A DNA stretch of 64,000 nucleotides from Arenicola marina. Its lineage: Eukaryota > Annelida > Polychaeta > Arenicolidae. Both the position numbers and the translations under genes were made by a program. The notes under the pieces are model-generated. The model was given only the letters and a program-made list of their open reading frames with translations, was not told the DNA's origin and searched no databases. Numbering within the stretch: position 1 is the stretch's first letter; each line of letters begins with the position of its first letter. Location: assembly GCA_964019135.1 (NCBI GenBank), contig OZ025248.1, positions 38,495,670 through 38,559,669 of the forward strand, in the 5' to 3' direction. Positions 48,421 to 61,130 of the stretch are shown one piece after another.

Positions 48421-49629
48421 TTTAAAAAAAATCATTGCTAACATTATCCCGGAACGGCGAATGAAGTCCCGCCTAGTCCATTATAACAGCCTTGAACACG
48501 TTGACGAATAATGTATTCATCCGCGCTTTTTGCACTTTATAGGCTATACATTTCTGACGAGAAACAACTGGCGGAGAGTGTTTCCAAGCACGGTTTTAGC
48601 CTAGACATAGGAATTGCAATCGTCTCGAAGTAATGAATGGTCTGCTACATAATTCATTGTATTTGATCGGACATCGGATAAACAGCCTAACCAATAAGGT
48701 GTGAATGGCGTGTATGATTGGTTTAAGCGATAACCTTTGACTCGATTTCTGGCTCTCTGAGTGAAGTATAACAGGACTCTAGCACATATATAGTGTCCCA
48801 AGACCGAACAGAAATCTAGAAATCTAATTACAAATTCGTGGACATTATAGATCCGCTATAGACCTATGCAGTGCGACGCATTACCCATTATAAACCTAAT
48901 GTTCAGTTTCACTGTTTACCCATTATAGACCTAATATGCAATTTCACTCTTTACCCATTATAGACTTATGCGGTTCCACGCCTTACCCATTATAGACCTA
49001 TGTGTTTCCACGCTTTACCCATTATAGACCTATGCAGTTCCACGCTTTACCCATCATAGACCTATGCAGTGCCACGCTTTACCCATTATATATACCTCTG
49101 TAGATCACGTATTGCCCGAATATGTCAAGCAATGTTTTCAATACATTTTCTACTTCCGTGTCAGATCACGTGGTTGATTCTTATAACTAAACCGTTGAAA
49201 GTGCATTCACGTGCAAAGGAGAGATGCAGGTATTGTCTACATCAATTCGATACTCTCTTTATCCATTTGAAGAAACAAAAATGTCGCCGATATTTCATTT
49301 TTGCGTCCGAAGAAGATATGTTTAGAATACAGCTACGCCACTCTCTCTCTCTTAGGACGCCAAAGCAAGGGTCAGGATGGAGGAGACTTTGCTGAGATAA
49401 GGCCTCTCGCACTTGAACCAATGCCCTGATGTGGATGACGCCCCAGCTACATGAACATCTTCATATTTAGGTAATACTGTACACATTTAGGACATTGTGA
49501 CGGGAGCCATGCAGTCGTATGCTTGTTTCTTGCATCAAACAAAGGTGGAATTCCGTTTTGCGCAACGCTGAGGGTCGAACCAGGAAGTATTGATGACATT
49601 GTTATAAAATACACTGGTCACATCGCTTC
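48421..49629. other. B3 to C2 spacer, first part
   Basis: No gene. Matches 13,600-13,990 and then 14,990-15,960 in copy I. Includes the 33-36-bp array (about 48,850-49,100) and a single copy of the 265-bp unit (about 49,115-49,380). Confidence 0.6.
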
Positions 49630-49853
49630 ATTACGACATATAGCAGGTCGGTATACTGTAATGATACCATCACGACATATAGCAGGTCGGTATACTGTAA
49701 CGATACCATCACGACATATACCAGGTCGGTATTCTGTAATGATACCATCACGACATATACCAGGTCGGTATACTGTAATGATACCATCACGACATATACC
49801 AGGTCGGTATACTGTAATGATACCATCACGCCATATAGCAGGTCGGTAAAAGT
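49630..49853 (+). repeat. 39-bp minisatellite, about 6 units
   Basis: Same unit as 15,964-16,963, with about one quarter of its copy number. Confidence 0.93.
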
Positions 49854-51092
49854 GGAATGTCAGGGCATGTACGACTATGTTACAGTATCTGACGATGGTG
49901 GATCTTGTCGTTTGTGTGTCACCGGCAAGGCAAGATGTTATGATTATTAATGCCGTTGAGAAGAAGCGTTTGACAGATTAACATTCAAATAGCTTTGAGC
50001 AGTTTTTCCAGAGCATAATAGTGGATCCACTCCCCCACCATTCCTTTTTTCGATTTTAGAACCGTAACCCCACTCCCGGTCCACCGCTATAAACTTACAA
50101 GGGGCTTATATGGGCCTAACTTACAATGCCAATACTCTATCAGTTTATATCCCCCCATCTTACAACCCCCCATAACAAGCAGAGCCCATTGGCTGGGATT
50201 GGCCGGATATTTCCGTGGTATAGTTCTTGTTTTGTTAAGGAATGAACCCATGCATAATTAAAAATAATTGTATTTTATTACAGCCAAAATCAAGGGAAAA
50301 CCTGGTGACAAATCGATCGCTTTCGCATTGCTTCTTATGCGGCCTCTTTAATTTGACAGTACAGCCGCTTGGCGGGGCTGCGGAACGGCGTGTCACGCCA
50401 ACTACCATTGTAACGTAACGGAGTTGGATATCTCGTACTATACGATCTCTGTTATTATCCGGTAATCCGCTCCACACCGCCTACGTGGACTCCCCTAACC
50501 ACCCACCACGCCGTGCGCACGCTGGGCGGCTTTATCAATGAGATTCCTGGAGATAAGACAAACAAAACACAGGAAGTAGCCTCTCACAGGGCTACATATC
50601 AAATCAGAACGATGTGGTGTGATGAATGATCTTCTTAACATATCAGAGCATGAACTATACAGCTATTCTGACTACGCCAGACCACTGTATCAACAATTGT
50701 TGTGAACGTCCAAGTTACAGCAGGATTAAAGCGAGTTATACATAATCTATGAACATTCCAATGTTATATATCACAGGATTACACGCAGGTAGGAGGATAA
50801 ATTGAGTGTTCAGTAAAACAAAAAAGGTGAGAATCTCCTTTATCAATAAGTCAAATGACTTCATATAATGCAAACATTTCGATATATATCAAAGAAATTG
50901 TAATATTTATATCTGATTCATTTGGTGAGAAAAACACCCCAAGGTTTTTTTTAGTGACAGGCTTTAGCAGCCCGACCACATAAATACAACATGTCTTTTT
51001 CAGATATGCAAAGGAATCGATGAACAAGACAAAGACGAAGTCATCAACAGTCTCATCATTGTTATACGTGTATATCCAACACCCTGGTGGCA
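49854..51092. other. 5' flank of C2
   Basis: No gene. Closely matches 16,964-18,231 before C1; probable class C promoter and 5' UTR. Confidence 0.5.
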
Positions 51093-54000
51093 ATGCTTAA
51101 AAACGTCGCCATGTTAACAATGGATCGTTATAGTAACAACCGTCAACATTGGCTGGTACTTCCCTTGTTGGCACTAATGGCAGCATGGTTGCTGTGCAAC
51201 ATCCCAATTGGCCACGCCCAAAGTCTCTCGTTGGACCAACGTTTCCAAGGTAACGCACCCAGGTTTGGCCGGGACAGTCACCGGGGATAGACATCGTTTT
51301 TTCACGCAGCAGAGCAGACTAAAATTTTGCTAAAATACACATAATTATCAGCAGTAAATTGATGATGATACAGAGCCATTAAAGTCGCCACTTAGGAACA
51401 GAACACGTGGGTGATAATATAGGTCTAGAGAAGGACGCGGACCATTATCATTGTCATGAAGTCTCGTTTCAGCTGATGGTCGGAATGATGTTGATCCGTG
51501 TAACAAGGGGAAGTACTGTGTGGCGGACACTGTCGTGGCCAACCCGGACAATTGTACCACTTACTTTGTGTGCGATCCAAGCGGCTGGAATGAAATGCCG
51601 TGTGATGCCAATCTGGGGTTCAATCCTGAGACAGGGCGCTGCGACTACATGACCGAGGTCACGTGTCAGCCACCCTGTCCCCCCTTCACCGGCCCCACCA
51701 CCACCGAGGGGCCCACCATCTCACCAGGTATGTGTAAATCAATTCATAGGGTGACTCCCAATACCCTGCCCCCCCACCCCTCACCCCCCTTCACCGGCCC
51801 CACCACCACCGATGGGCCTACCATCTCACCAGGTATGAGTAAATCAATTAATAGGGTGACTCCCAACACCCTGCCCCCCCCCCCCACACCCCACCCCACT
51901 CTCACCGGTCCCACCCACACCAAAGGGCCCACCATCTCATCCGGTATATGTAAATTAATTAATAGGGTGACTGCTATTACCCTGCCCGCACCCACCCCCC
52001 TTCACCGGTCCCACCACCACCGAGGGGCCCACCATCTCACCAGGTATGAGTAAATCAATTAATAGGATTACTCCCAATACCCTGCCCCACCCCACCCCAC
52101 TCTCACCGGTCCCACCCACACCAAAGGGCCCACCACCTCATCCGGTATGTGTAAGTTAATTAATAGGGTGACTCCCAACACCCTGCCCCCCCCCCCCCAC
52201 ACCCCACCCCACTCTCACCGGTCCCACTTACACCAAAGGGCTCACCATCTCACCAGGCATGTGTTAATCAATTAATAGGGTGACTGCTAATATCCTCCCC
52301 CCCCCCCCCCACACACCCGGCCCTCTCACTGGTCCCACCCCGACCAAGGGGCCCACCACCATGTCCCCGGGGGTAAACCTCTACTCTTTGCGAAGAAATA
52401 CATGAGATCTTTATCCTGCGACCCCACACACATGGTTGGTTGGTTATTCAGGACGCTTTAACCACTTTTGGTCATATCGCGTCAATGGGAGAAGGCAGGG
52501 AGAGTGGAGCCATGTCCTCGGGGGTAAACCTCTACTCTTTGCGAAGCAATACATGGGATCTTTATCCTGCGACTACACACACATGGTTGGTTGGTTATTC
52601 AGGACGCTTTAACCACTTTTGGTCATATCGCGTCAATGGGAGAAGGAAGGGAGAGTGGGGCCATGTCCTCGGGGGTAACCCCCTACTCTTTACGAAGAAA
52701 GACATGGGATCTTTATCCCGCGACCACACAGACATGGCCACAGCAGGGCTCGAACCACTGACCCACATGCCGTTAGGCTCTCAGGTGACCAGAGCACTCA
52801 ATGCGAGCGCTCTAGCCCACTGAGCTGTCGCGCCGGCCCTCCACACACACATGGCCACAGCGGGGAGAAAACCACCCATCTACGTGCAGTTTGGCTCTGA
52901 GGTGCCAAAATCACTCTGGCTACCGCTGTAACCCACTGAGCTATCGAGGCGGCCCCTTCAATTAATAATCGAATGCTAATACCCAGTCCCCCTCTCTCCT
53001 TTTGTGTCCCCACTACCACAATGTGCCCACCGAGGTGGTACGAATATATTGTTACACAATCAACAATGTTTAAGATGTCACGGCGAACATGGGTCTAATA
53101 GATCTGTCCTTGCGTTATATCCAGTGTTAACGTTACCTCTTACATTGTCCCCGCCGCTGCGGCTTAGGTTTGTGTCACTACGTGGCGCTGCCATGTACCG
53201 CTGGGGAGAAGTTCGCCGATGTCTCCAGCTGTGAACATTATTACGAGTGCGTCGTCTTAAACACACTCCGCAGACTGCAGTGCCCGGGGGGACAGGTTTT
53301 CGACATCTACCTCTCGATGTGTAATGTCGTCACCCCGGGCTTCGACTGTGACTACCGATGTACAACCACCGGGGCGCCAACGACATTACCCGCCACCACA
53401 ACGTCACACACTGCCACGTCAGTGTCGAGCGTCGGTCACGCGGCGTCATCGACAGCACAACGTGACACTACCGTGTTGTCTTCTACGACGTTGGACAGCC
53501 AACCACTAGCCACCACCACCACCAGCGAGGGGCCCACCATCTCGCCTGGTATGTGTCAAGCAATAATTAGATGACTCTAATACCCTGTGTCGCCCTCGCC
53601 CCCCCCCCTCCCTCATTGGAACTAAAACCACCAAGGGACCCAATATCTCACTGGGTATGTGTCAATCAATTAACAGAGTGACTGCTTGCTCATTCAAATA
53701 TGTCACGTCACGCTTACCTAAGATAAGTTCCATCGAGGCGGACTGATTTCCTTCTAATATCGTTAAGTCACCAACTTGTTTCAAAGGTAAAATACCGACC
53801 TTAATTGATGTTGTGATTATAAATGTGTCGAAGCGCTTACGAGATGTATCATGTATAGATACGGGCCTCAGCGATTTTCACCATATGTGATGCGTAGCAA
53901 CGAAAATAGAAGTTCCCATTAAGCAGCAGAAACGTGTCTATTATCGAAGTTTAAACATTTTGATTAGATTAAATACAAAGACGTTCTAGCATCGGTACCT

Positions 54001-56159
54001 TTTCATGTAGGTGAAGTCTTTGAAGATGTTGATGATTCATATTGGTTTTGTAGCACATTGATCAAAGAGGTCGTTGATAGACATGCACCAACCAAGCAAC
54101 AGGTAGTTAAGAATAACTGAATATCTTATTAAGAAAATCTTCGCAAAGCCATAAATGTAAAAAATATGCTGAGACGGAAATACGAGCAATTGAGTAGCCA
54201 AGAGAAGTGGGAAAAAAATCAAGAAAAAACGTGTTACTGAAAGAGCGAGACGAAATAATATCAGATCCATCAAAGGTAAGTGACATATTTAATCAATATT
54301 TCATAGACGTTGCCAAAGACATAGGCTAACAAGTTGACATACCAGATGATCAACCAATAGACGAAACCCTTCTTTATCACAAAGACCATAAATCCGTTAT
54401 GGCTATAAAGGAAGGTATCCAAGTCATAACGGAAACTTTTAACTTTCGGGCAGTAAGTAGCCACGAAATATACAATGCACTTCAAGGCATTGACGTGTCG
54501 AAGGCCAGTGGCTACGACAAGATACCTCCGAAGCTTATCAAGCTGGGAGCTGCCATCCTGTGTGAGCCATTAAGGTATGTGTTAAATATGATGATTAATT
54601 GTAATACGTTTCCAAAAGAACTAAAATACGCTGAAGTCACAACCCATTTTCAAGAAGAAGGATAACTTAAATAAGGAAAACTACAGGCCAGTAAGTGTTC
54701 TCCCCTGTATCTCCAAGATATATGAAAAAACATTGTGTGACCAGCTTATGTCCTTTATGGAACCCAGGTTATCACCCAGACTATCTGGGTTTTAGGAAGG
54801 GACACAGTTGCCAAAGCCTACTGATGCGCTTAGTTGAAGACTCCAAAAATGTATTAGATAATAATCAAGTTATGGGAGCTATACTAATGGATCTCTCAAA
54901 AGCATTCGATTGTCTTCCACACAGATTATTGATTACCAAGATGAACGCTTATGGCATAAGTAAACAATCATGTACGCTAGTTGTAAGCTATCTTACGAAC
55001 CGCGAACAGAGGGTAAAACTAGGACATAATTGGAGCTAGTGGCTTACCCTTAAGAAAGGAGCACCACAGGGATCTGTTTTTGGTCCACATCTGTATAATG
55101 TATTTACGAATGACCTGCTTGTATCCACCGCACGGGAAACCGATAAGTATAATTATGCTGATGATAATACTGTGGCGGCTCAAGGTAAGGAGTTTAACTA
55201 GGTTAAAGTAACTCTAGAGAAGGCGTTATCGGAGATAACAACGTGGTTCGTCGACAATTACATGAAAGCGAACCCAAGTAAATACCAGGCAATCGTGTTT
55301 GAAAAGAGAAACGAATTAAGTCAGCGCAGATCGTTCTCGATTTCTGGAACAGAACTGGCAGCACAACAGGAAGTAACATTACTAGGTATTCAACTGGATT
55401 GGTTAACTTTCGGCAACCATATATCAAGTTTATGCAAGAAGTCTGCAAAAAGTCTCAATGTTTTAGCTAGAGTTTCAAAATCAATGGATGTTGATAGCAA
55501 ACTTACGTTATTTCATTCTTTTATTCTTTCACATTTTAATTATTGTCCCGTTGTATGGCATTTTTGTGATATGAAAAATATGCGTAACATTGAAAAGATA
55601 CAGAGGCGGGCATTGAGGTATGTGTTTAATGACTTTAGATCGGAATACGCAGAGTTGAGGAAGAGAGCGGGTAGACCATTGCTATATGTTGAACGATTGC
55701 GCTGCATATCATTAGAAGTTTACAAGAGTATCAACAAGATTGGGCCTAGTTATCTTCATGACATGTATAACGTGAAGGAAAACAATTACATTTTAAAAAA
55801 TGGGCCAAATATATGTATGCCACGCGTTAAGACAACAGCTTATGGCCATAATTCATTGAAGTATCAAGGTAGCAAGCTATGGAACATGCTCAACAAGGAA
55901 ACGAAGTTAGCCAAATCTGCCAAGGAATTTAAAACAACGCTGTCATCTTCGGATGTGTTCTTGTGTCACTGTAATTCATGCATATTATGTAACATAGCTA
56001 ATGGGTAAGGTTTTATGAGATGCAAACGTTGTTACATTTTCATTGTCATATGTACATTTATCTCATCCGCTCATGTCATTTTATCATTGTCGGTCAATAG
56101 CACGTGTGCTAATGTTTATTGTTGACTTTTACACACCGACGTTAAATAAAACTTTCTCT

Positions 56160-56192
<33 letters not shown>

Positions 56193-59127
56193 AGTGGGAC
56201 GCGAACCCCGAATTTCGGCAAGATGGCTGGGCTGGCAGAGTTCACTTTTTACAATTAATAGGGTGACTGCTAATACCCTGCTTCCCCCACCCAAACCTCA
56301 TCATCCCAACCACCACCAAGGGGCCTGATATAATGATTATGATTATGAATAATCACTAGACAAATGTCCATTTAAGTCTATTGGCGCCAACTAAGTGTGG
56401 ATTATGAATATGGTCCCAGGTTTGTCGCACAGCTCACAAGAGTGGACGGGGAGTGCCTTACCTGCAGCAACTGCAGCATCTACAACGATGGAAGTAACCA
56501 TATCAACGAGTACCATCTCCATCTCCACGACCAAACCAGAATCTTCCACAGTTGCGGTGTCTACAGCAACCCCGGATGTTGTATCCATGGTGACCAATGT
56601 CAGAACTGAGAGTGACGCTAGTGAAGGTAATCCAGCCGCCCAGTCTCACCCAATAGTGACAATGTCTCTTCTTGTTGGATTTCTCATTCGAATATGTCAC
56701 TTTACTATTACCTAAGATAGTTTTTCATCGAGGCCAACTGATTTCCTTATAATAGTGGGACGCGAATCCCGAATTTCGGCACGATGGCTGGGCTTGCAGA
56801 GTTCACTTTTCACAATTAATAGAGTGACTGCTAATACCCTGTCTCACCCCCCCCCCCCCCCCCCTACCTCATCGGCCCCACCGCCACCAAGGGCCCTGAT
56901 ATAATGATTATAAATTATCACTAGACAAATGTTCCATTAAAATCTATTGGCGCCGCCTAAGTGTCGATTATGAATATGGTCCCAGATTTGTCGCACAGCT
57001 CACAAAAGTGGATGGATAGCGCCTCACCTGCAGCAACTGCAGCATCCACAACGACTGACGTAACCATATCAACGAGTACCACCTCCATCTCCACGACCAA
57101 ACCAGAATCTTCCACAGTTGCGGTGTCCACAGCAAACCCAGATGTTGTATCCATGGTGACCGATGTCACCACTGAGAGGGCCCCCAGTGAGGGTAAGCCA
57201 GCCGTCCAGTCTCACCCAATAGTGACAATGTCTCTTCTTGTCGGATTTCTCATTCGAATATGTCACTTTACCCTTACCTAAGATAGTTTTTCATTGAGGC
57301 CGACTGATTTCCTTGTAATAGTGGGACGCGAACCCCGAATTCTGGCACGATGGCTGGGCTGGCAGAGTACACTTTTTACAATTCATAGGGTGACTGCTAA
57401 TACCCTGCCCCCCCCCCACCCCACCACCTCATCGCCCCACCACACCCCAGGGGACCTGAAACAAAGATTATAATTATGAATAATCACTGGACGAATGTTC
57501 CATTTATTGATGTCTATTGGCGCCGCCTAAGTGTGGATTAAGAATATGGTCCTAGATTTGTCGCACAGCTCACAAAAGTGGATGGGGAGCGCCTCACCTG
57601 CAGCAACTGCAGCATCCACAACGACTGACGTAACCATATCAACGAGTACAACCCCCATCTCCACGACCAATCCAGAATCTTCCACAGTTGCGGTGTCCAC
57701 AGCAACCCCAAATGTTGTATCCATGTTGACCGATGTCACAACGGAGAGTGACGCCAGTCAGGCAGAAGCCAGCCCTCCAGTCTCATCCTAAGATAGTTTT
57801 TCATCGAGGCTGACTGATTTCCTTCTAATGGTGGGACGCGAACCCCGAATTCCGGCACGATTTCTGGCCTGGCAGCGTTCACTTTTCACAATTAATTGGG
57901 TGAGTGCTAATACCCTGTTTCACATCCCCCCCCCCCACCTCATCGGCCCCACCACCACCAAGGGGCCTGATATAATGATTATGATTATGAATAATCACTA
58001 GACAAATGTTCCATCTAAGTCTATTAGCGCCGCCTAAGTGTGGATTATGAATATGGTCCCAGGTTTGTCGCACAGCTCACAAGAGTGGATGGGGAGCGCC
58101 TCACCTGCAGCAACTGCAGCATCTACAACGACTGACGTAACCATATCAACGAGTACCACCTCCATCTCCACGACCAAACCAGAATCTTCCACAGTTGCGG
58201 TGTCCACAGCAACCCCGGATGTTGTACCCGTGGTGACCGATGTCACCACTGAGAGTGACCCCAGTGAAGGTAAGCCAGCCGTCCAGTCTCACCCAATAGT
58301 GACAATGTCTCTTCTTGTCGGATTTGTCATACGAATATGTCATCATAACCTTACTTAAGATAGTTTTTCAACGAGGCCGACTGATTTACATCTAATAGAG
58401 GGGCGCGAACCCCGAATTCCGGCACGACGGTTGGGCTGGCAGAGTTCACTGGCGACACAGAGCGTTAGCGACCAGGCCACGCCGGTCATACATGTAATTA
58501 CATCAATCGATTGGATATATACAGATGCATCATTTGATTAGGCACAACTGTCATAATCAGAACTTTGGCTCCGTAAAGTTAGATTGTTCTGTTTAGCCCA
58601 TTATAATTCCTGTTTTAATTGAGATAGCAGTCTTCTTCAGCAGAGTACCTTCGTACTTTACTTGACAGCCCCCCAGACCGCGGTGATAATAGTGGTGGTT
58701 GTGACGGTTGTCGTTATCGTCGTGGCTGTGGTGGTGGCAGTGAGGGTCTGCATGGTGCGCAGGTACTACTGACATTTATCAGGGATTTAGGATTAATGAG
58801 GAACATAGGCGATAAAATAGAGCTTAAGAAAGACGTGTCGCCACCAGGTCTCGACAATCGGCAACAGACGATCTACTGCAATGGTATAAGGAAAAAGAAC
58901 GATTTAAGGGTTCACACATGCAAATATTAATTTCTTAAACATTACTATAATACATACAAACTGTTTCAAGCCAGATTGATATGTTGACTAAGGCAAAATT
59001 CCTATTCTATTCCGAAAGAAAGAGGAGAACCTTCAACCTGTCCGAAGATAGTAAACCTGACGGTGCCCAGTCACAAGGTCTGTACAACACGATTTACCCG
59101 CGGGAAGCTGAGCCTCTCCCACTGTGA
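51093..59127 (+). CDS. C2: two-CBM14 chitin-binding receptor, short tail (490 aa)
   Basis: Predicted exons: 51,093-51,249 (signal peptide), 51,473-51,727 (CBM14 no. 1), 53,168-53,548 (CBM14 no. 2: CTAGEKFADVSSCEHYYEC, then a Thr/Ser-rich run), stalk exons 56,468-56,626, 57,034-57,192 and 58,111-58,269, transmembrane exon 58,669-58,762, tail exon 59,019-59,127. The phases agree and the sum is 491 codons. A further stalk copy (57,604 to about 57,760) has lost its donor and is skipped in this model. The tail stops at TGA 59,125-59,127, where relatives read TCA, leaving KRRTFNLSEDS ... GLYNTIYPREAEPLPL. Introns hold a SINE nest and a LINE. Chitin binding is the known CBM14 role; the shared class B stalk and helix imply the same receptor family. 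It may be a short-tailed receptor or a pseudogene. Confidence 0.62.
51728..52340 (+). repeat. Tandem Pro/Thr exon-end units in C2
   Basis: About six units, as at 18,870-19,282, each with the end of the CBM14 exon, a GT donor and the intron start, but no AG acceptor; long C runs precede each. Confidence 0.7.
52340..52955 (-). repeat. Nested tRNA-derived SINEs
   Basis: On the minus strand, 52,840 down to about 52,575 is the best copy: GCGACAGCTCAGTGGGC (A box), GGTTCGAGCCC (B box), then a body ending near 'ggttaaagcgtcctgaataa' and 'ccaaccaacc'. Two extra body segments (about 52,350-52,435 and 52,436-52,570) repeat the tail. A separate older head lies at 52,845-52,955 and matches the SINE of C1 (19,283-19,515). 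A newer SINE therefore landed in, or was duplicated within, the older one. Confidence 0.72.
53760..56186 (+). mobile_element. 5'-truncated non-LTR retrotransposon (LINE, CR1/Jockey-like)
   Basis: Encodes a reverse transcriptase: IPPKLIKLG block, GFRKGHSCQSLLMRLVED, DLSKAFDCLPHRLL, GAPQGSVFGPHLYN and YADD (55,154-55,165), followed by the C-terminal region ending CHCNSCILC at 56,006. The frame shifts between about 54,660 and 54,695, and stops fall at about 55,037 and 55,198. No endonuclease domain is seen, so it is 5'-truncated. The 3' end has a (TTATC)n tail. A perfect 7-base target duplication TCTAATA flanks it (53,753-53,759 and 56,187-56,193), and the empty site is kept in C1 at 20,079-20,085. 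Dead on arrival, in a C2 intron, same strand as the gene. The exact clade is not assigned. Confidence 0.9.
56190..58395 (+). repeat. Tandem units of about 0.51-0.57 kb, each with a stalk exon (x4)
   Basis: Same unit as 20,085-21,700, but four times. Stalk exons start at 56,468, 57,034, 57,604 and 58,111, all 159 bases and phase 1-1, except the third, whose donor is destroyed by a small change. Confidence 0.75.
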
Positions 59128-59238
59128 CCGCCGCGGATGATGACGTCACACGCGTCAACGGGTTTTGATGACGTTGCTCCGTATTACGTAAATTCACAAT
59201 CATCTACGGATTTGTATGACGTCATCAAGCCGGTATCG
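59128..59238 (+). pseudogene. C2 orphaned tail, first part
   Basis: In-frame continuation of the class B tail beyond the TGA (PPRMMTSHASTGFDDVAPYYV...YDVIKPV), cut off by the insertion at 59,239. Confidence 0.6.
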
Positions 59239-60495
59239 TAGGGTAATAAAATGGCCCGTATAGATTTACGTAACATATTGTATATTTCAACTGATAGCTT
59301 AAGAATAAGAGACGGAGACACTAAGATAGAGGCAGACTTAAAAGACATAAGAATAAAAGACGCATGTGCCATGACGTAATAACCAGTAGACAGACAAAAG
59401 GACAAAAGAAGGTGACAATTGGTACCACGGTCAAGAGCAGCAGAATCTGACCGTCGGATGGAATGCGTAAACCCTTACAACATCGACCACGAAGAGACAG
59501 GCATAGAAAACTTCAAGGCAGTAAAGATGACAGCAATCGACGGCTTTAACAACAACAAAGAGAATAATTAGATGGAAAAATAACCAATTGGCAGTCGTAA
59601 CCAATGAAGCAATCAAAAGCCAGTGCTAGCTCGCCCAGTCTGAGGACAGCAATCGATGACTCAAACTATAACAATAACAAAGAGACTAAATAGATGGTAA
59701 AATAAGCAGAGTGACAGCCAGCTCGCCTGGTCTCATGATGCGACACGCAGGTGACTCTAACAAGTCCAGAGGTTCACAAATTCTATTTGCTCAAAGCACT
59801 GGCGCGAAACGGTTACTGAATTAAGAAAACGACTAGGCCCAGATGCGACTAATGGGACGGTATAAATAGACAGGACAAACTTTGAAAAAAAAACTAAGAC
59901 TGGTAGGAAGACACTGAGAGAGACAGCAAGGCGAGGAAGAAGGCAGGCCAGGGATAGGACCGGGTGTGGCGCGTTTTGGGATGGCGCGTATCGGTTTTCG
60001 TGGACACGGTTATAAACTTCGCCGCCGGACCAGTTATGATGTAAAAGTCTAGGACCACGGTTGGACTATGGACACGACTCGGAACTGATACACGGAGCCA
60101 GGGCTAAGTTAAGTATATACGGTCCCAGCATAGAACACGGTTTCGGTTACCCGATCGTGAGAAATCATTGTATACCGGTTCTATCGCTAGGAGGCTTGTA
60201 ACTTGCCCGCGCGTAGCGTAAAGCCGAAGTTACTGAATTAAGTATTACAACCAAATATTAAAGAAATCAGAGTTAGGTTTAAAAGAATAGACAAATAGCC
60301 TACCCCGTGGCTGCATTGTTAAAGTGTAGACAAACCCCGTTTACGATGGATAGTAAATAAATCTATATCTAAACCCTACATGGTTGTTGGTGTCTTGTAT
60401 TCGTTCCACGTGAGCATTCCCCATGCTACAGATTATCGTGCTAGTTTCAGTCTGACAACGACAGTCGGACGAGACCCTAAATGAGCACGACCATA
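59239..60495. mobile_element. 1.26-kb insertion in C2 tail, LTR-like, family uncertain
   Basis: Absent from C1 at the same place. Flanked by a near-identical 9-base direct repeat (ccggtatcg at 59,230-59,238; ccggtctcg at 60,496-60,504) if the ends are placed there. No coding capacity is seen. It has a TATA box (tataaata at 59,861) and a late AATAAA (60,356-60,361), an arrangement like a solo LTR, but clear TG...CA ends are not visible. A non-autonomous DNA transposon is also possible. It looks like a fossil without genes. Confidence 0.55.
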
Positions 60496-60741
60496 CCGGT
60501 CTCGGAGGCCTTCGAACCCTCAGGGCCCTACAATAGAACTGAGGTCGCCAAGACAACGGGAGATTATGTCAACGTTGTCGATACGACAATGGAAGGAAGG
60601 GCTCTGTACACTGAGCTTGCCCCGGGAACGGGCGCCGTGCCAGGGAAGGTTCTGGGCGAGGGGAACACTACACCGGGGATGGACTGGGCATTGAACGACC
60701 CCATGCTGGTGGAAAACCATCAGTACGATACGTTCCTGTGA
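60496..60741 (+). pseudogene. C2 orphaned tail, second part
   Basis: Rest of the class B tail after the insertion: EAFEPSGPYN, GDYVNVVDTT, ALYTELAPG, VENHQYDTFL and stop. Well conserved, so the disruption is young. Confidence 0.65.
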
Positions 60742-61130
60742 GGGGGTGGGTGCTGAGGGCCATGCATGGTCAGATTGAATAGGCTCCTTGGAGGGGTGGG
60801 TGTTGAGGGCTATGCATGGTCAGAGGGAATAGGCTCCTGGGATGGGGTGGGTGGGGAGGGACGTAGCGATCAAAGGGAATAGGCTCCTTGGAGGGGTGGG
60901 TGGGGAGGGAAATGATGAGTAAGAGGGAATATTCTCCTGCGAATGGGTGGGCGGGGAGGCCATGTCGGGTCAGGGGGAATATTCTCCTGGGAGGGGGTGG
61001 GTGGGCAGTGCTATAACGTTCGGAGGGAATAGGCTTCTGGAAGGGCGAGGTTGGGGAGGGCCTTGATCAGAGGTCAGAGGCCCGGGTCAGAGCGAATGGG
61101 CTTCTTGGAAAATATTAGTGGAAAAGGCAA
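60742..61130 (+). repeat. G-rich tandem repeat after C2
   Basis: Same family as after B1, B2 and C1 ('agggaataggctcctggg', 'ggtgggtggggaggg'). Confidence 0.75.

Noticed and set aside
56397-56609. Frame VDYEYGPRFVAQLTRVDGE...TC before and across stalk exons
   Set aside because: It looks protein-like and is repeated, but is out of phase with the stalk and ends within it; repetition comes from the tandem unit.
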